Assembly (NCBI RefSeq): GCF_015291645.1
Contig: NZ_CP030055.1
Coordinates: 7,086,001-7,150,000 of the forward strand
Reading direction: 5' to 3'
Origin: Bradyrhizobium sp. CCBAU 53340
GTDB taxonomy: Bacteria > Pseudomonadota > Alphaproteobacteria > Rhizobiales > Xanthobacteraceae
DNA length: 64,000 bases
The position numbers and the translations under genes are program-made. Numbering within the stretch: the first letter of the stretch is position 1; the number at the start of each line of letters is the position of its first letter. Of the stretch, positions 52,206 through 60,872 are shown in pieces. Below the pieces are notes generated by a model that searched no databases, had not been told where the DNA came from, and saw only the letters and a program-made list of their open reading frames with translations.

Positions 52206-53378
52206 ATGGCCGAGGCTTACATCGTCGCCGCTGCGCGTACCGCGGGCGGGCGCAAGGGGGGCCGCCTCGCCGGCTGGCATCCGGCCGATCTCGCCGCGAA
52301 AGTGCTGGACGAGCTGGTCGATCGCACCAAGGTCGATCCTGCGCTGGTCGAGGACGTGATCATGGGCTGCGTGATGCAGGTCGGCGAGCAGTCCAATAAC
52401 GTCGCGCGCAACGCGATCATGGCCTCGAAGCTGCCGGAGAGCGTGCCGGGCACCTCGATCGACCGTCAGTGCGGTTCCTCGCAGCAGGCGCTGCACTTTG
52501 CCGCACAGGCCGTGATGTCCGGCACCATGGACGTGGTGATCGCCGCCGGCGTGGAATCGATGACGCGCGTGCCAATGGGCCTGTCCTCGCAGCTCGCCGC
52601 CAAGAACGGCTTCGGCCACTACAAGAGCCCGGGCATCGAGGCGAGATATCCGAACATCGTGTTCAGCCAGTTCACCGGCGCCGAGATGATGGCCGAGAAG
52701 TACGGCCTGTCGAAAGATGATCTCGACGAATATTCCTTCCAGAGCCATCAGCGGGCGATCGCCGCGACGCAAGCCGGTCACTTCAAGAAGGAGATCGTGC
52801 CGCTCGAAATCACCCGAGCCGACGGAAGCAAAGACACCCACCACATCGACGAAGGCATCCGCTTCGACGTGACTCTCGACGGCATCAAGGGCGTCAAGCT
52901 GATTGCCGAGAACGGCAAGCTCACCGCGGCCAGCGCGAGCCAGATCTGCGACGGCGCCTCGGGCGTCATGGTGGTCAACGAGCGCGGCCTCAAGCAGCTC
53001 GGCGTCAAGCCGCTCGCACGCATCCATCACATGACCATGACCGGCGGCGATCCCGTCATCATGCTGGATGCCCCACTGCACGCCACCAAGAAAGCGCTGG
53101 AGAAGGCCGGCATGACGGTCGACGAGATCGACCTGTTCGAGGTCAACGAGGCGTTCGCCTCGGTGCCGACAGGCTGGCTGAAGACCACCGGCGCCGATCC
53201 GGCCCGCCTCAATGTCAATGGCGGCGCGATTGCGCTCGGCCATCCGCTCGGCGGCTCCGGCACCAAGCTGATGACGACGCTGGTCCATGCCCTGCACCAG
53301 CGCGGCAAGCGCTACGGCCTGCAGACCATGTGCGAAGGCGGCGGCATGGCCAACGTGACGATCGTGGAGCGGCTGTAG
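52206..53378 (+). CDS. Acetyl-CoA acetyltransferase / 3-ketoacyl-CoA thiolase
   Basis: A 390-residue thiolase with the nucleophile Cys in SIDRQCGSSQQALHFAAQA, the GGAIALGHPLGGSGTKLM motif and the second Cys in TMCEGGGMANVT. It would cleave a 3-oxoacyl-CoA in the local pathway. The ATG at 52206 follows GGGAGAAACCGAA. Confidence 0.95.
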   Translation: MAEAYIVAAARTAGGRKGGRLAGWHPADLAAKVLDELVDRTKVDPALVEDVIMGCVMQVGEQSNNVARNAIMASKLPESVPGTSIDRQCGSSQQALHFAAQAVMSGTMDVVIAAGVESMTRVPMGLSSQLAAKNGFGHYKSPGIEARYPNIVFSQFTGAEMMAEKYGLSKDDLDEYSFQSHQRAIAATQAGHFKKEIVPLEITRADGSKDTHHIDEGIRFDVTLDGIKGVKLIAENGKLTAASASQICDGASGVMVVNERGLKQLGVKPLARIHHMTMTGGDPVIMLDAPLHATKKALEKAGMTVDEIDLFEVNEAFASVPTGWLKTTGADPARLNVNGGAIALGHPLGGSGTKLMTTLVHALHQRGKRYGLQTMCEGGGMANVTIVERL

Positions 53379-53400
53379 ACCGAGACATCGCTACACCAAA

Positions 53401-53528
53401 GGCGTCGTCCCGGCGAAAGCCGGGACCCATAACCACAAATGTCTGTGGTCGGGGCGAGCTGGGGCGACATCGCGTTTCGACAATCTAGATAGGTGGTTAT
53501 GGATCCCGGCTTTCGCCGGGATGACGCC
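53401..53528. repeat. Intergenic inverted repeat, family C
   Basis: GGCGTCGTCCCGGCGAAAGC at the left and GCTTTCGCCGGGATGACGCC at the right, with inner AACCAC/GTGGTT arms. It separates the thiolase from the acyl-CoA synthetase gene. Confidence 0.85.
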
Positions 53529-53551
53529 GTTATTGTTGCGAGATCTCGACC

Positions 53552-55096
53552 ATGACTCACCCGTCCATCTACGCCCGCGCCACACCCGACAAGATCGCCT
53601 ACCGGATGGCCGGGACCGGCAAGGCGATCACTTATCGCGAGCTCGACGAGCTCTCGAACCAGGGCGCGCAGCTATTCCGCTCGCTAGGCCTGAAGGCCGG
53701 CGATCACATCGCGCTGCTGATGGAGAACCGGTTGGCCTTCATGGAAATCTGCTGGGCGGCGCAACGGAGCGGGCTCTATTACACCGCGATCAGCCGCTAT
53801 CTGAAGCAGGACGAGATCGACTACATCATCGGCGATTGCGGCGCCAAGGTCGTGATCACCACGCCGAAATGCGCCGAGCAGATCAAGGACCTGGTCAAGG
53901 GCAAGCCAGGCGAGCCGATCTTCTACATGGTCGACGAACCCCTGCCCGGCTTCCGCTCTTACGACAAGGAAGCATCCGCGCAGCCGACAACCCCAATCGC
54001 GGACGAAGTCGCCGGCTACGACATGCTATATTCGTCGGGCACCACCGGCCGTCCCAAGGGCATCAAGAAAGCATTCGAAGGCAACAAGATCGACGTGCCA
54101 AACGCGTTCCTGCGCGTGCTCTGCGCCGACATGTGCGGCATGAACGCCGAGAGCATCTACCTCTCGCCGGCGCCGCTCTATCATGCGGCTCCCCTGCGCT
54201 TCAACATGATGGCGATCGTGCTCGGCGGCACCTCCATCATCATGGAGCATTTCGACGCCGAGGAGTTTCTCAGGCTCGTCGAGAAATACAAGGTCACCCA
54301 ATCGCAGCTCGTACCGACCATGTTCGTGCGCATGCTGAAGCTGCCGGACGACATCCGCACGAAATACAACGTCTCGACGCTGAAGGGCGCGATCCACGCC
54401 GCTGCGCCCTGCCCGGTCGACGTCAAGGCCAAGATGATCGAGTGGTGGGGTCCGATCCTGATCGAGTATTACGCCGGCTCGGAAGGCAACGGCGTCACCG
54501 TCTGCAACTCGCAGCAATGGCTGGAGCATCGCGGCAGCGTCGGCCGCGCCGTGGTCGGCAAGATCAAGATTCTGGACGAGAACGACGAGGAGCAGCCGGT
54601 GGGTGAGATCGGCACGGTGTATTTCGCCGACGCACCCGCCTTCACCTATCACAACGATCCAGAGAAGACGAAGAAGGCCTACAACTCCAAGGGATGGTCG
54701 ACGCTCGGGGATGTCGGCTATCTCGACAAGGACGGCTTCCTCTATCTCACCGACCGCAAGTCCTACATGATCATCTCCGGCGGCGTGAACATCTACCCGC
54801 AGGAGACCGAGGACGTGCTCATCACCCACCCTGACATCGCCGACGTCGCGGTATTCGGCGTGCCGAACGAGGAGATGGGCGAGGAGGTCAAGGCGGTCGT
54901 GCAGCCGCACGACATGGCGCGCGCCGGCAAGGCGCTAGAGGCCGAGCTGATCGCCTACTGCAGGGCCCGCCTCTCCGCGATCAAGTGCCCGCGCTCGATC
55001 GATTTCGAAGCCGAGCTGCCGCGTACGCCGACGGGCAAGCTGGTGAAGCGGCACTTGCGCGACCGGTATTGGTCGAAGACGGTGGCGAAGCTTTAG
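53552..55096 (+). CDS. AMP-binding acyl-CoA synthetase
   Basis: A 514-residue adenylate-forming enzyme: MLYSSGTTGRPKGIKKAF (P-loop), YYAGSEGNGVTV, STLGDVGYLDKDGFLYLTDRKSYMIISGGVNIYPQETEDVL and the Lys of RTPTGKLVKRHL. It activates a carboxylic acid to its CoA thioester, possibly feeding the dehydrogenases above. Substrate unknown. Confidence 0.94.
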   Translation: MTHPSIYARATPDKIAYRMAGTGKAITYRELDELSNQGAQLFRSLGLKAGDHIALLMENRLAFMEICWAAQRSGLYYTAISRYLKQDEIDYIIGDCGAKVVITTPKCAEQIKDLVKGKPGEPIFYMVDEPLPGFRSYDKEASAQPTTPIADEVAGYDMLYSSGTTGRPKGIKKAFEGNKIDVPNAFLRVLCADMCGMNAESIYLSPAPLYHAAPLRFNMMAIVLGGTSIIMEHFDAEEFLRLVEKYKVTQSQLVPTMFVRMLKLPDDIRTKYNVSTLKGAIHAAAPCPVDVKAKMIEWWGPILIEYYAGSEGNGVTVCNSQQWLEHRGSVGRAVVGKIKILDENDEEQPVGEIGTVYFADAPAFTYHNDPEKTKKAYNSKGWSTLGDVGYLDKDGFLYLTDRKSYMIISGGVNIYPQETEDVLITHPDIADVAVFGVPNEEMGEEVKAVVQPHDMARAGKALEAELIAYCRARLSAIKCPRSIDFEAELPRTPTGKLVKRHLRDRYWSKTVAKL

Positions 55097-55099
55097 GGC

Positions 55100-55642
55100 T
55101 CAATCAAACAAGCTCGGCGTGTGGTTCACCAGCGCGCCTTCGATCTCCAGCATCTTCAGCTTGGTCACGACACCGCCATTCGCCGAGAAGCCGCCGGGCT
55201 TGTTGCCGGCCGCAAGCACACGGTGGCAGGGCACGACGATCGGGCACGGGTTGCGGCCGAGCGCCTGGCCGACATCGCGCGACAGCTGGACACCGCCGAG
55301 CTGCTTGGCGATATCGCCATAAGTGACGGTCTTGCCGGGCGGAATGGCGCGGGCGATCTCGTAGACGCCGCGGTTGAACTCGGGCACGCCGTCGAGATCG
55401 AGTTCGATATCGGTGAGGTCGTCGTGTTCGCCCGCGAGCAGTTTTGTCATACGGTCGATGGCGTGCTGCACCTCGGGGGTCGGCTCGGCCTCGGTGGCGT
55501 CGGCGTGGCGCTGGCTGATGCGGGTGCGGATCTTCTGCTCGCCGCCCATCGGTAGCTGCGTGCCGTTGATGCCGCGCGGGCCCCAGGCGATGGCACAGAG
55601 GCCGATCCTGGTGTCGAACAGGGCAAAATGCTGGTCGGTCAT
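55100..55642 (-). CDS. ogt: Methylated-DNA-protein-cysteine methyltransferase
   Basis: A 180-residue repair protein that removes alkyl groups from O6-alkylguanine in a suicide reaction. The acceptor Cys is Cys139 in VVPCHRVLAAGNKPGGFSANGGVVTKLKMLEIEG, preceded by the helix VYEIARAIPPGKTVTYGDIAKQLGG. Start at 55642 follows CAGGAACCAAGCC. It is convergent with the acyl-CoA synthetase. Confidence 0.94.
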   Translation of the reverse strand: MTDQHFALFDTRIGLCAIAWGPRGINGTQLPMGGEQKIRTRISQRHADATEAEPTPEVQHAIDRMTKLLAGEHDDLTDIELDLDGVPEFNRGVYEIARAIPPGKTVTYGDIAKQLGGVQLSRDVGQALGRNPCPIVVPCHRVLAAGNKPGGFSANGGVVTKLKMLEIEGALVNHTPSLFD

Positions 55643-55780
55643 GGCTTGGTTCCTGAGCTTGCGTCCTTCTCGCATGCCCCCCTTGTCATCTGGGCCTAAA
55701 TCTAGGCTTGGAAATAGTTGCGATCCACCCGGTTTCCGGGAATCTTGCATAGGAGTTCCGCCCCGTTTCACGAGCCCAGA

Positions 55781-56599
55781 ATGCAAAGCCTCCACGTCTT
55801 TGGATATGACATGCCCTATCTCGACGTGGGCGAAGACAGAGGCCGGCCGCCGCTGGTCTGCGTGCATGGTTCGCTCAACGACTTCCGCGTCTGGGGCTGC
55901 GTGCTCGGGCCACTGACGCAGCGGCATCGGGTGATCGCCGTCAGCCTGCGCCACTTCTTCCCGGAAAAATGGGATGGTGTCGGCAACACCTATTCGATCG
56001 CCCAACATGTCCAGGACGTCATCGCCTTCATCGAGAAGCTCGACGTTGGCCCGGTCGACCTGATGGGGCATTCCCGCGGCGGCCATATCTGCTTTCGCGT
56101 GGCGCAGCAGCGGCCCGACCTGTTGCGACGGCTGATCCTTGCGGAGCCCGGCGGCGAGCTCGATGCGAGCCTTGATCCCGATTATGCCGGCGGTCCCTCG
56201 CCGCTACTGGCCCGGTTCACGGCGTCGGCCGAGAAGATCGCGGCCGGCGATGTCGACGGCGGCCTTGCGGTGTTCGTCGACACGCTGGAGGGCGTCGGCA
56301 CCTGGCCGCGACTGCCGGCGCTGGTGAAGCAGAATTTGCGCGACAACGCTTATACGCTGATCGGCCAGGTCCGCGACAATCGCCCGCCATTCTCGAAGGC
56401 GGATGCCGAGTCCATCAAGATGCCGACGTTGTTCATCCTGGGCGCGCGGACCAAGGGCCTCTTGCCAAAGGTGCTGCACGCGCTGGCCGCGCACGTGCCT
56501 TACGCCAAGACGGCGATCATCCCGAACGCGACGCATCCGATGTTCGAGCAGGCGCCGCAAAAATACTCCGAAGTCGTTCTCGATTTCCTGGCGAGCTGA
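55781..56599 (+). CDS. Alpha/beta hydrolase, tandem copy 1
   Basis: A 272-residue hydrolase with the nucleophile Ser in MGHSRGGHICFRVA, the oxyanion His in CVHGSLND and the catalytic His near NATHPMFEQAP. Its function is unknown; its paralogue starts 3 bp after its stop. Confidence 0.9.
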   Translation: MQSLHVFGYDMPYLDVGEDRGRPPLVCVHGSLNDFRVWGCVLGPLTQRHRVIAVSLRHFFPEKWDGVGNTYSIAQHVQDVIAFIEKLDVGPVDLMGHSRGGHICFRVAQQRPDLLRRLILAEPGGELDASLDPDYAGGPSPLLARFTASAEKIAAGDVDGGLAVFVDTLEGVGTWPRLPALVKQNLRDNAYTLIGQVRDNRPPFSKADAESIKMPTLFILGARTKGLLPKVLHALAAHVPYAKTAIIPNATHPMFEQAPQKYSEVVLDFLAS

Positions 56600-56601
56600 C
56601 C

Positions 56602-57414
56602 ATGCAGAGCTTTCGCGTCAACGGTTACGACATGGCCTATCTCGACGTCGGCGAGGGCCATCCGCTGGTCTGCGTGCACGGCACGCTCGGCGATTTCCGC
56701 ACCTGGTATCCGGTGCTCGGTCCGCTGTCGAAGAACCATCGCGTGATCGCGGTCAGTCTGCGGCATTTCTTTCCCGAGCATTGGGACGCCGTCGGCGACG
56801 ACTACAAGATGGCGCAGCACGTCTCCGACATGATCGCGTTCATCGAGCAGGTGAAGCCGGGTCCGGTCGATCTGATGGGCCATTCGCGCGGCGGGCACAT
56901 CGCCTTTCGCGTCGCGCAGGCGCGGCCTGATCTGGTGCGAAAGCTGGTGCTGGCCGAGCCCGGCGGCGATCTCGACACGAGCCTGCCGGTGCCGGAAGGC
57001 ACGCCCGCGTATCCCCCGCTCGCGGCGAAGACGATGCGTTCGGTCGAGATGATCCGCGCCGGCGACATCGAGGGCGCGCTGCAGAATTTCTACGACGGCA
57101 TCGAAGGCGACGGCTCGTGGCGGCGGGTGCCGGCGGCGGCCAAGCAGCAACTGCGTGACAATACGCTCACCTTGCTCGGCCAGATCAACGAGCAGCGCCG
57201 TCCCTACACGCTCGCGGATGCGCAGGCGATCAAGACGCCGACATTGCTGATCGGCGGCGGCGCGACCACCGGCAGCCTGTCGGTGATGTGGCGCGTGCTG
57301 GCCGCGCATATCGCGGGCAGCAAGACGGCGGTGATTGCGAATGCCGGCCACTGGATGTTCGAGCAGGCGCCGCTCGAATTCGGCGAGGTGGTGAGCCGCT
57401 TCCTGGCGGAGTAG
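56602..57414 (+). CDS. Alpha/beta hydrolase, tandem copy 2
   Basis: A 270-residue paralogue of the preceding gene (MQSFRVNGYDMAYLDVGEG, LMGHSRGGHIAFRVAQARPDLVRKLVLAEPGG, NAGHWMFEQAP). The two share the order and motifs through most of their length, pointing to tandem duplication and possibly different acyl specificities. Confidence 0.9.
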   Translation: MQSFRVNGYDMAYLDVGEGHPLVCVHGTLGDFRTWYPVLGPLSKNHRVIAVSLRHFFPEHWDAVGDDYKMAQHVSDMIAFIEQVKPGPVDLMGHSRGGHIAFRVAQARPDLVRKLVLAEPGGDLDTSLPVPEGTPAYPPLAAKTMRSVEMIRAGDIEGALQNFYDGIEGDGSWRRVPAAAKQQLRDNTLTLLGQINEQRRPYTLADAQAIKTPTLLIGGGATTGSLSVMWRVLAAHIAGSKTAVIANAGHWMFEQAPLEFGEVVSRFLAE

Positions 57415-57535
57415 CTGCCCCGCCTGACTTTGCCGAAAACAACCCCATGCACAGTAGACCCGCCCTAACGAAATCAAGGGCTTGCCGGCCGCTGACGCAT
57501 AAGCATTGACGGCCTCCCCCTCCTGCGATACCGTC

Positions 57536-57555
57536 GAATACGGAATTCCGTATTC
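57536..57555. promoter_or_regulatory. Perfect 20-bp palindrome upstream of the GntR gene
   Basis: GAATACGGAATTCCGTATTC is a perfect inverted repeat, 20 bp before the chosen GTG start. It is a strong candidate operator for autoregulation by the GntR protein. Confidence 0.75.
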
Positions 57556-57574
57556 CATTTATGGAGCTGCCGGC

Positions 57575-58252
57575 GTGATCCCTCTCGACCCGCTCCCGAA
57601 TCTGATCGACCAGGTCTACGCCCGGATCCTGGAGGCGATCTCCGACCGCACGCTCCAGCCCGGCCAGCGCATTCGCCAGAACGAGCTCGCCGACAAGCTC
57701 GGCGTCTCGCGCCAGCCGGTGTCGCATGCGCTGCATCTGTTGCATCGTCAGGGTCTCGTCGCCGAAAGCGGCAAGCGCGGCTTTGAAGTCACCCAGCTCG
57801 ATCCTGCGCGCATCCGCCAGCTCTACGAGGTGCGCGGCGCCATCGACGCGCTCGCGGCCAGGCTTGCAGCCGAACGCGCGGCAACCGACGCAGCGGGCCG
57901 GGCGCGGCTCGAGGCGGCGCTCGCCGCCGGTCGTCGCATCGATCGCAAGACAGAGCTCGGCGAGCTGATCTCGCTCGACGTCGAATTTCATCGCGCCATC
58001 TATCAGCTCGCCGGCAATCCCGTGATCGAGGAGACGATCACGCCGCAATGGCCGCATATGCGCCGCTCGATGGCGACCGTGCTGTCGGAGCTGGATTATC
58101 GCGGCAGCGCATGGTCGGAGCACGCGGACATCGCCAAGTTCATTTTCGCCGGCGACGCAAACGCCGCCGAACGCGCCGCGCTAGCGCATACACAGACAGC
58201 GGGACGGATGACTGAGGAGAGACTGAGGGCGACGGACGAGGTGGCGGCGTAA
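57575..58252 (+). CDS. GntR-family (FadR/VanR subfamily) regulator
   Basis: About 225 residues from the GTG at 57575, which has GGAG 8 bases upstream. The winged-helix domain is LIDQVYARILEAISDRTLQPGQRIRQNELADKLGVSRQPVSHALHLLHRQGLVAESGKRGFEV. The C-terminal FCD-type helical domain has IRQLYEVRGAIDALAARLAA and LISLDVEFHRAIYQLAGNPVIEE. The family binds small acids. It precedes the PhyH and oxidoreductase genes. Confidence 0.92.
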   Translation: MIPLDPLPNLIDQVYARILEAISDRTLQPGQRIRQNELADKLGVSRQPVSHALHLLHRQGLVAESGKRGFEVTQLDPARIRQLYEVRGAIDALAARLAAERAATDAAGRARLEAALAAGRRIDRKTELGELISLDVEFHRAIYQLAGNPVIEETITPQWPHMRRSMATVLSELDYRGSAWSEHADIAKFIFAGDANAAERAALAHTQTAGRMTEERLRATDEVAA

Positions 58253-58268
58253 GCCGCAAATGCCGCCG

Positions 58269-58359
58269 TCGTCATGGCCGGGCTTGACCCGGCCATCCAC
58301 GTCTTCGCTCCACGGTGAAGAAAGAACGTGGATGCCCGGGACAAGCCTGGGCATGACGA
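58269..58359. repeat. Intergenic inverted repeat, family D copy 1
   Basis: TCGTCATGGCCGGGCTTGAC and ACAAGCCTGGGCATGACGA at the ends with inner CCATCCACGT / ACGTGGATG arms. A related copy is at 62538-62652. Confidence 0.8.
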
Positions 58360-58390
58360 AAGAGAAACAAACAAAACAGGAGGACGACCC

Positions 58391-59191
58391 ATGAAATTGT
58401 CCCAGGAGCAACTGGAGTTCTTCCACCGCGAGGGCTGGCTGTTCCTGCCCGAACTGTTTGCCCAAGAGGAGGTCGATCTGCTGGCGCGCGAGGCGGTCGG
58501 CATCTATGACGCCAACCGGCCCGAAGTCTGGCGCGAGAAGAGCGGCGCACCGCGCACGGCCTTTGCGGCGCATCTCTACAATGAGGCGTTCCGCATCCTG
58601 GCTAAGCATCCGCGCATGATCGAGCCGGTCGAGCAATTGTTCGGCGAGCCTGTCTACATGCACCAGTTCAAGATCAACGCGAAATCGGCCTTCACCGGCG
58701 ATGTCTGGCAGTGGCACCAGGATTACGGCACCTGGAAGCGCGACGACGGCATGCCGGAGCCGCGCGCGATGAACATCGCGATCTTCCTCGACGAGGTGAT
58801 GCCGATCAACGGACCCCTGATGCTGGTGCCGCGCAGCCAGGACGCCGGCGATCTGGAAGCCTCGCACGACCTCGCCACGACGTCCTATCCGCTGTGGACG
58901 CTGGACGAGGACACGGTGACGCGCCTGGTCAAGCAGGGCGGCATCGTCGCGCCGACGGGAAAACCCGGCGGCATGCTGATGTTCCACGGCAATCTCGTGC
59001 ACGGCTCGAGCGGCAACATCACGCCCTACCCGCGCAAGATCGTGTACCTGACGCTGAACGCGGTCTCGAACTACATTCGCACCCCGACGCGGCCGGACTA
59101 CATCGCGCATCGCGATTTCACGCCGATCAAGACGGTGGATGATGATGCGCTGCTGCGGCTTGCGCGGGCGCCGCGGCAGGCGGCGGAGTGA
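58391..59191 (+). CDS. Phytanoyl-CoA dioxygenase (PhyH)-family 2-oxoglutarate/Fe(II) oxygenase
   Basis: A 266-residue protein with iron ligands His109 and Asp111 in WQWHQDYGTW and a distal His at about 204 in NLVHGSSGN, and Arg (about 215) for 2-oxoglutarate in TPYPRKIVY. PhyH enzymes hydroxylate acyl or small substrates (e.g. ectoine). Substrate unknown; the GntR regulator and the next gene suggest a small-acid pathway. Confidence 0.92.
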   Translation: MKLSQEQLEFFHREGWLFLPELFAQEEVDLLAREAVGIYDANRPEVWREKSGAPRTAFAAHLYNEAFRILAKHPRMIEPVEQLFGEPVYMHQFKINAKSAFTGDVWQWHQDYGTWKRDDGMPEPRAMNIAIFLDEVMPINGPLMLVPRSQDAGDLEASHDLATTSYPLWTLDEDTVTRLVKQGGIVAPTGKPGGMLMFHGNLVHGSSGNITPYPRKIVYLTLNAVSNYIRTPTRPDYIAHRDFTPIKTVDDDALLRLARAPRQAAE

Positions 59192-59198
59192 CTGAGTC

Positions 59199-59332
59199 TC
59201 GTGCCCCGGACGCAGCGCAACACGTCAGTGATGCGCCGCCGAGGCGGGGCCCATGCCACACGGACAGCTTGTCTTTCTGGGTCCCGGCTCTGCGGAGCGG
59301 CACTTCGCGCCGCACCGCGTCCGGGAACACGA
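59199..59332. repeat. Intergenic inverted repeat, family B copy 3
   Basis: TCGTGCCCCGGACGC at the left and GCGTCCGGGAACACGA at the right, like copies at 44917 and 46296. Confidence 0.8.
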
Positions 59333-59351
59333 TAGTTGATCGGATAGCAAC

Positions 59352-60665
59352 ATGAACCTCTTCCGTCTCCTCCAGGCCCGCGCATCCGCCGGCAAGCCTG
59401 TTCGCGTCGCGCTGATCGGCGCCGGCAAATTCGGCTCGATGTTTCTGGCGCAGGTGCCACATACGCCGGGGCTCGAAGTTCCCATCATCGCCGACATCGA
59501 CCGCGAGCGGGCGCGCGAGGCCTGCCGGACCGTCGGCTGGAGCACCGAGCGGATCGCGGCGACCGTCTTCACCGATGACGGGGTCCGCGCCATCGCTGGC
59601 GGCGCGATGGACGTTGTGGTCGAGGCGACCGGCAATCCCGCCGTCGGAATCCGCCACGCGCGCGCCGCGATTGCGGCGGGCAAGCACATCGTCATGGTCA
59701 ATGTCGAGGCGGACGTGCTTGCCGGCCCGCTGCTCGCCGAGGAAGCACGGAAGGCAGGCGTGGTCTATTCGCTCGCTTATGGTGACCAGCCGGCGCTGAC
59801 GGCCGAGATGGTCGACTGGGCGCGCGCCACAGGTTTTCGCGTCGTCGCCGCCGGCAAAGGGACGAAGTATCTGCCTGCTTATCACGACGTGACGCCTGAC
59901 GGCGTCTGGCAGCATTATGGTCTCACCGCGGGCGAAGCACAGTCGGCCGGCATGAACCCGCAGATGTTCAACTCCTTCCTCGACGGCACCAAATCGGCGA
60001 TCGAGATGGCCGCGATCGCAAATGCTTGCGCCCTCGACGTGCCCTCAGAGGGACTTCTGTTCCCGCCCTGCGGCGTCGACGACCTGCCGCACATCATGCG
60101 GCCACGGTCGCGCGGAGGCGTGCTGGAGCGATCGGGCGTGGTCGAGGTCGTCTCGTCGCTGGAGCGCGACGGTAGGCCGGTGTTTCGCGATTTGCGCTGG
60201 GGCGTCTATGTGGTGCTGGAGGCACCGAACGACTATGCCGCCGACTGTTTCAAGCAATATGGCCTGAAGACCGACGCCAGCGGGCGCTTCGCCGCGATGT
60301 ACAAGCCCTATCATCTGATCGGGCTCGAGCTGAACATCTCGGTGCTGTCGGCCGCGCTGCGGGGCGAGCCGACCGGCCAGGCTTTTGGCTTCCGCGGTGA
60401 CGTCGCCTCCGTGGCCAAACGAAACTTGCGCGCCGGCGAGATGCTGGATGGCGAAGGCGGCTACACGGTGTGGGGCAAGCTGGTGCCCGCAGCCGCGAGC
60501 CTCAAGGCCGGCGCGCTGCCGATCGGCCTCGCGCACCGCCTCACGCTGAAGCACGACGTCGCCCATGGCGAGATCGTGCGCTGGAGCGACGTCGCGTTCG
60601 ATGCAAACAATGAGACGATCAAGACAAGGAAGGCGATGGAGGCGGCCTTCGCGAAGCAGAGCTAG
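59352..60665 (+). CDS. NAD-dependent oxidoreductase with SAF-like C-terminal domain
   Basis: A 437-residue protein. The N-terminal Rossmann motif is VRVALIGAGKFGSMF, with EATGNPAVGIRHARAAIAAGKHIVMVNVEADVLAGPLLAEEA as in homoserine-dehydrogenase-like enzymes. The C-terminal part (about 340-430: VAKRNLRAGEMLDGEGGYTVWGKLVPA...LPIGLAHRLTLKHDVAHGEIVRWSDV) looks like a SAF domain. Such proteins occur in sugar-acid and tetronate catabolism. Substrate unknown. Confidence 0.85.
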   Translation: MNLFRLLQARASAGKPVRVALIGAGKFGSMFLAQVPHTPGLEVPIIADIDRERAREACRTVGWSTERIAATVFTDDGVRAIAGGAMDVVVEATGNPAVGIRHARAAIAAGKHIVMVNVEADVLAGPLLAEEARKAGVVYSLAYGDQPALTAEMVDWARATGFRVVAAGKGTKYLPAYHDVTPDGVWQHYGLTAGEAQSAGMNPQMFNSFLDGTKSAIEMAAIANACALDVPSEGLLFPPCGVDDLPHIMRPRSRGGVLERSGVVEVVSSLERDGRPVFRDLRWGVYVVLEAPNDYAADCFKQYGLKTDASGRFAAMYKPYHLIGLELNISVLSAALRGEPTGQAFGFRGDVASVAKRNLRAGEMLDGEGGYTVWGKLVPAAASLKAGALPIGLAHRLTLKHDVAHGEIVRWSDVAFDANNETIKTRKAMEAAFAKQS

Positions 60666-60872
60666 GTGTGGATTCATCAATTGGGATTCAACGACGTGGC
60701 TTGATCTGCGTCCGGTCTCCGATGCTTTGAGGACTCAAACCGAACATCGGCGAAGACCCATCGAGGGCCAGAAGCTGACGTCCGGGGTTAGGCCCCTTGC
60801 AGGTCCGAGTTCGAGCGGCGACGGCTCGAATATCTGCCTGTCCTCAACTGCAGAAAGGACAACAGGATTGAG

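Noticed and set aside
60666..60872. tRNA-like GGTCCGAGTTCGAGCGG piece in the gap
   Set aside because: No cloverleaf or acceptor stem could be folded; no gene or RNA is supported in this 207-bp gap.
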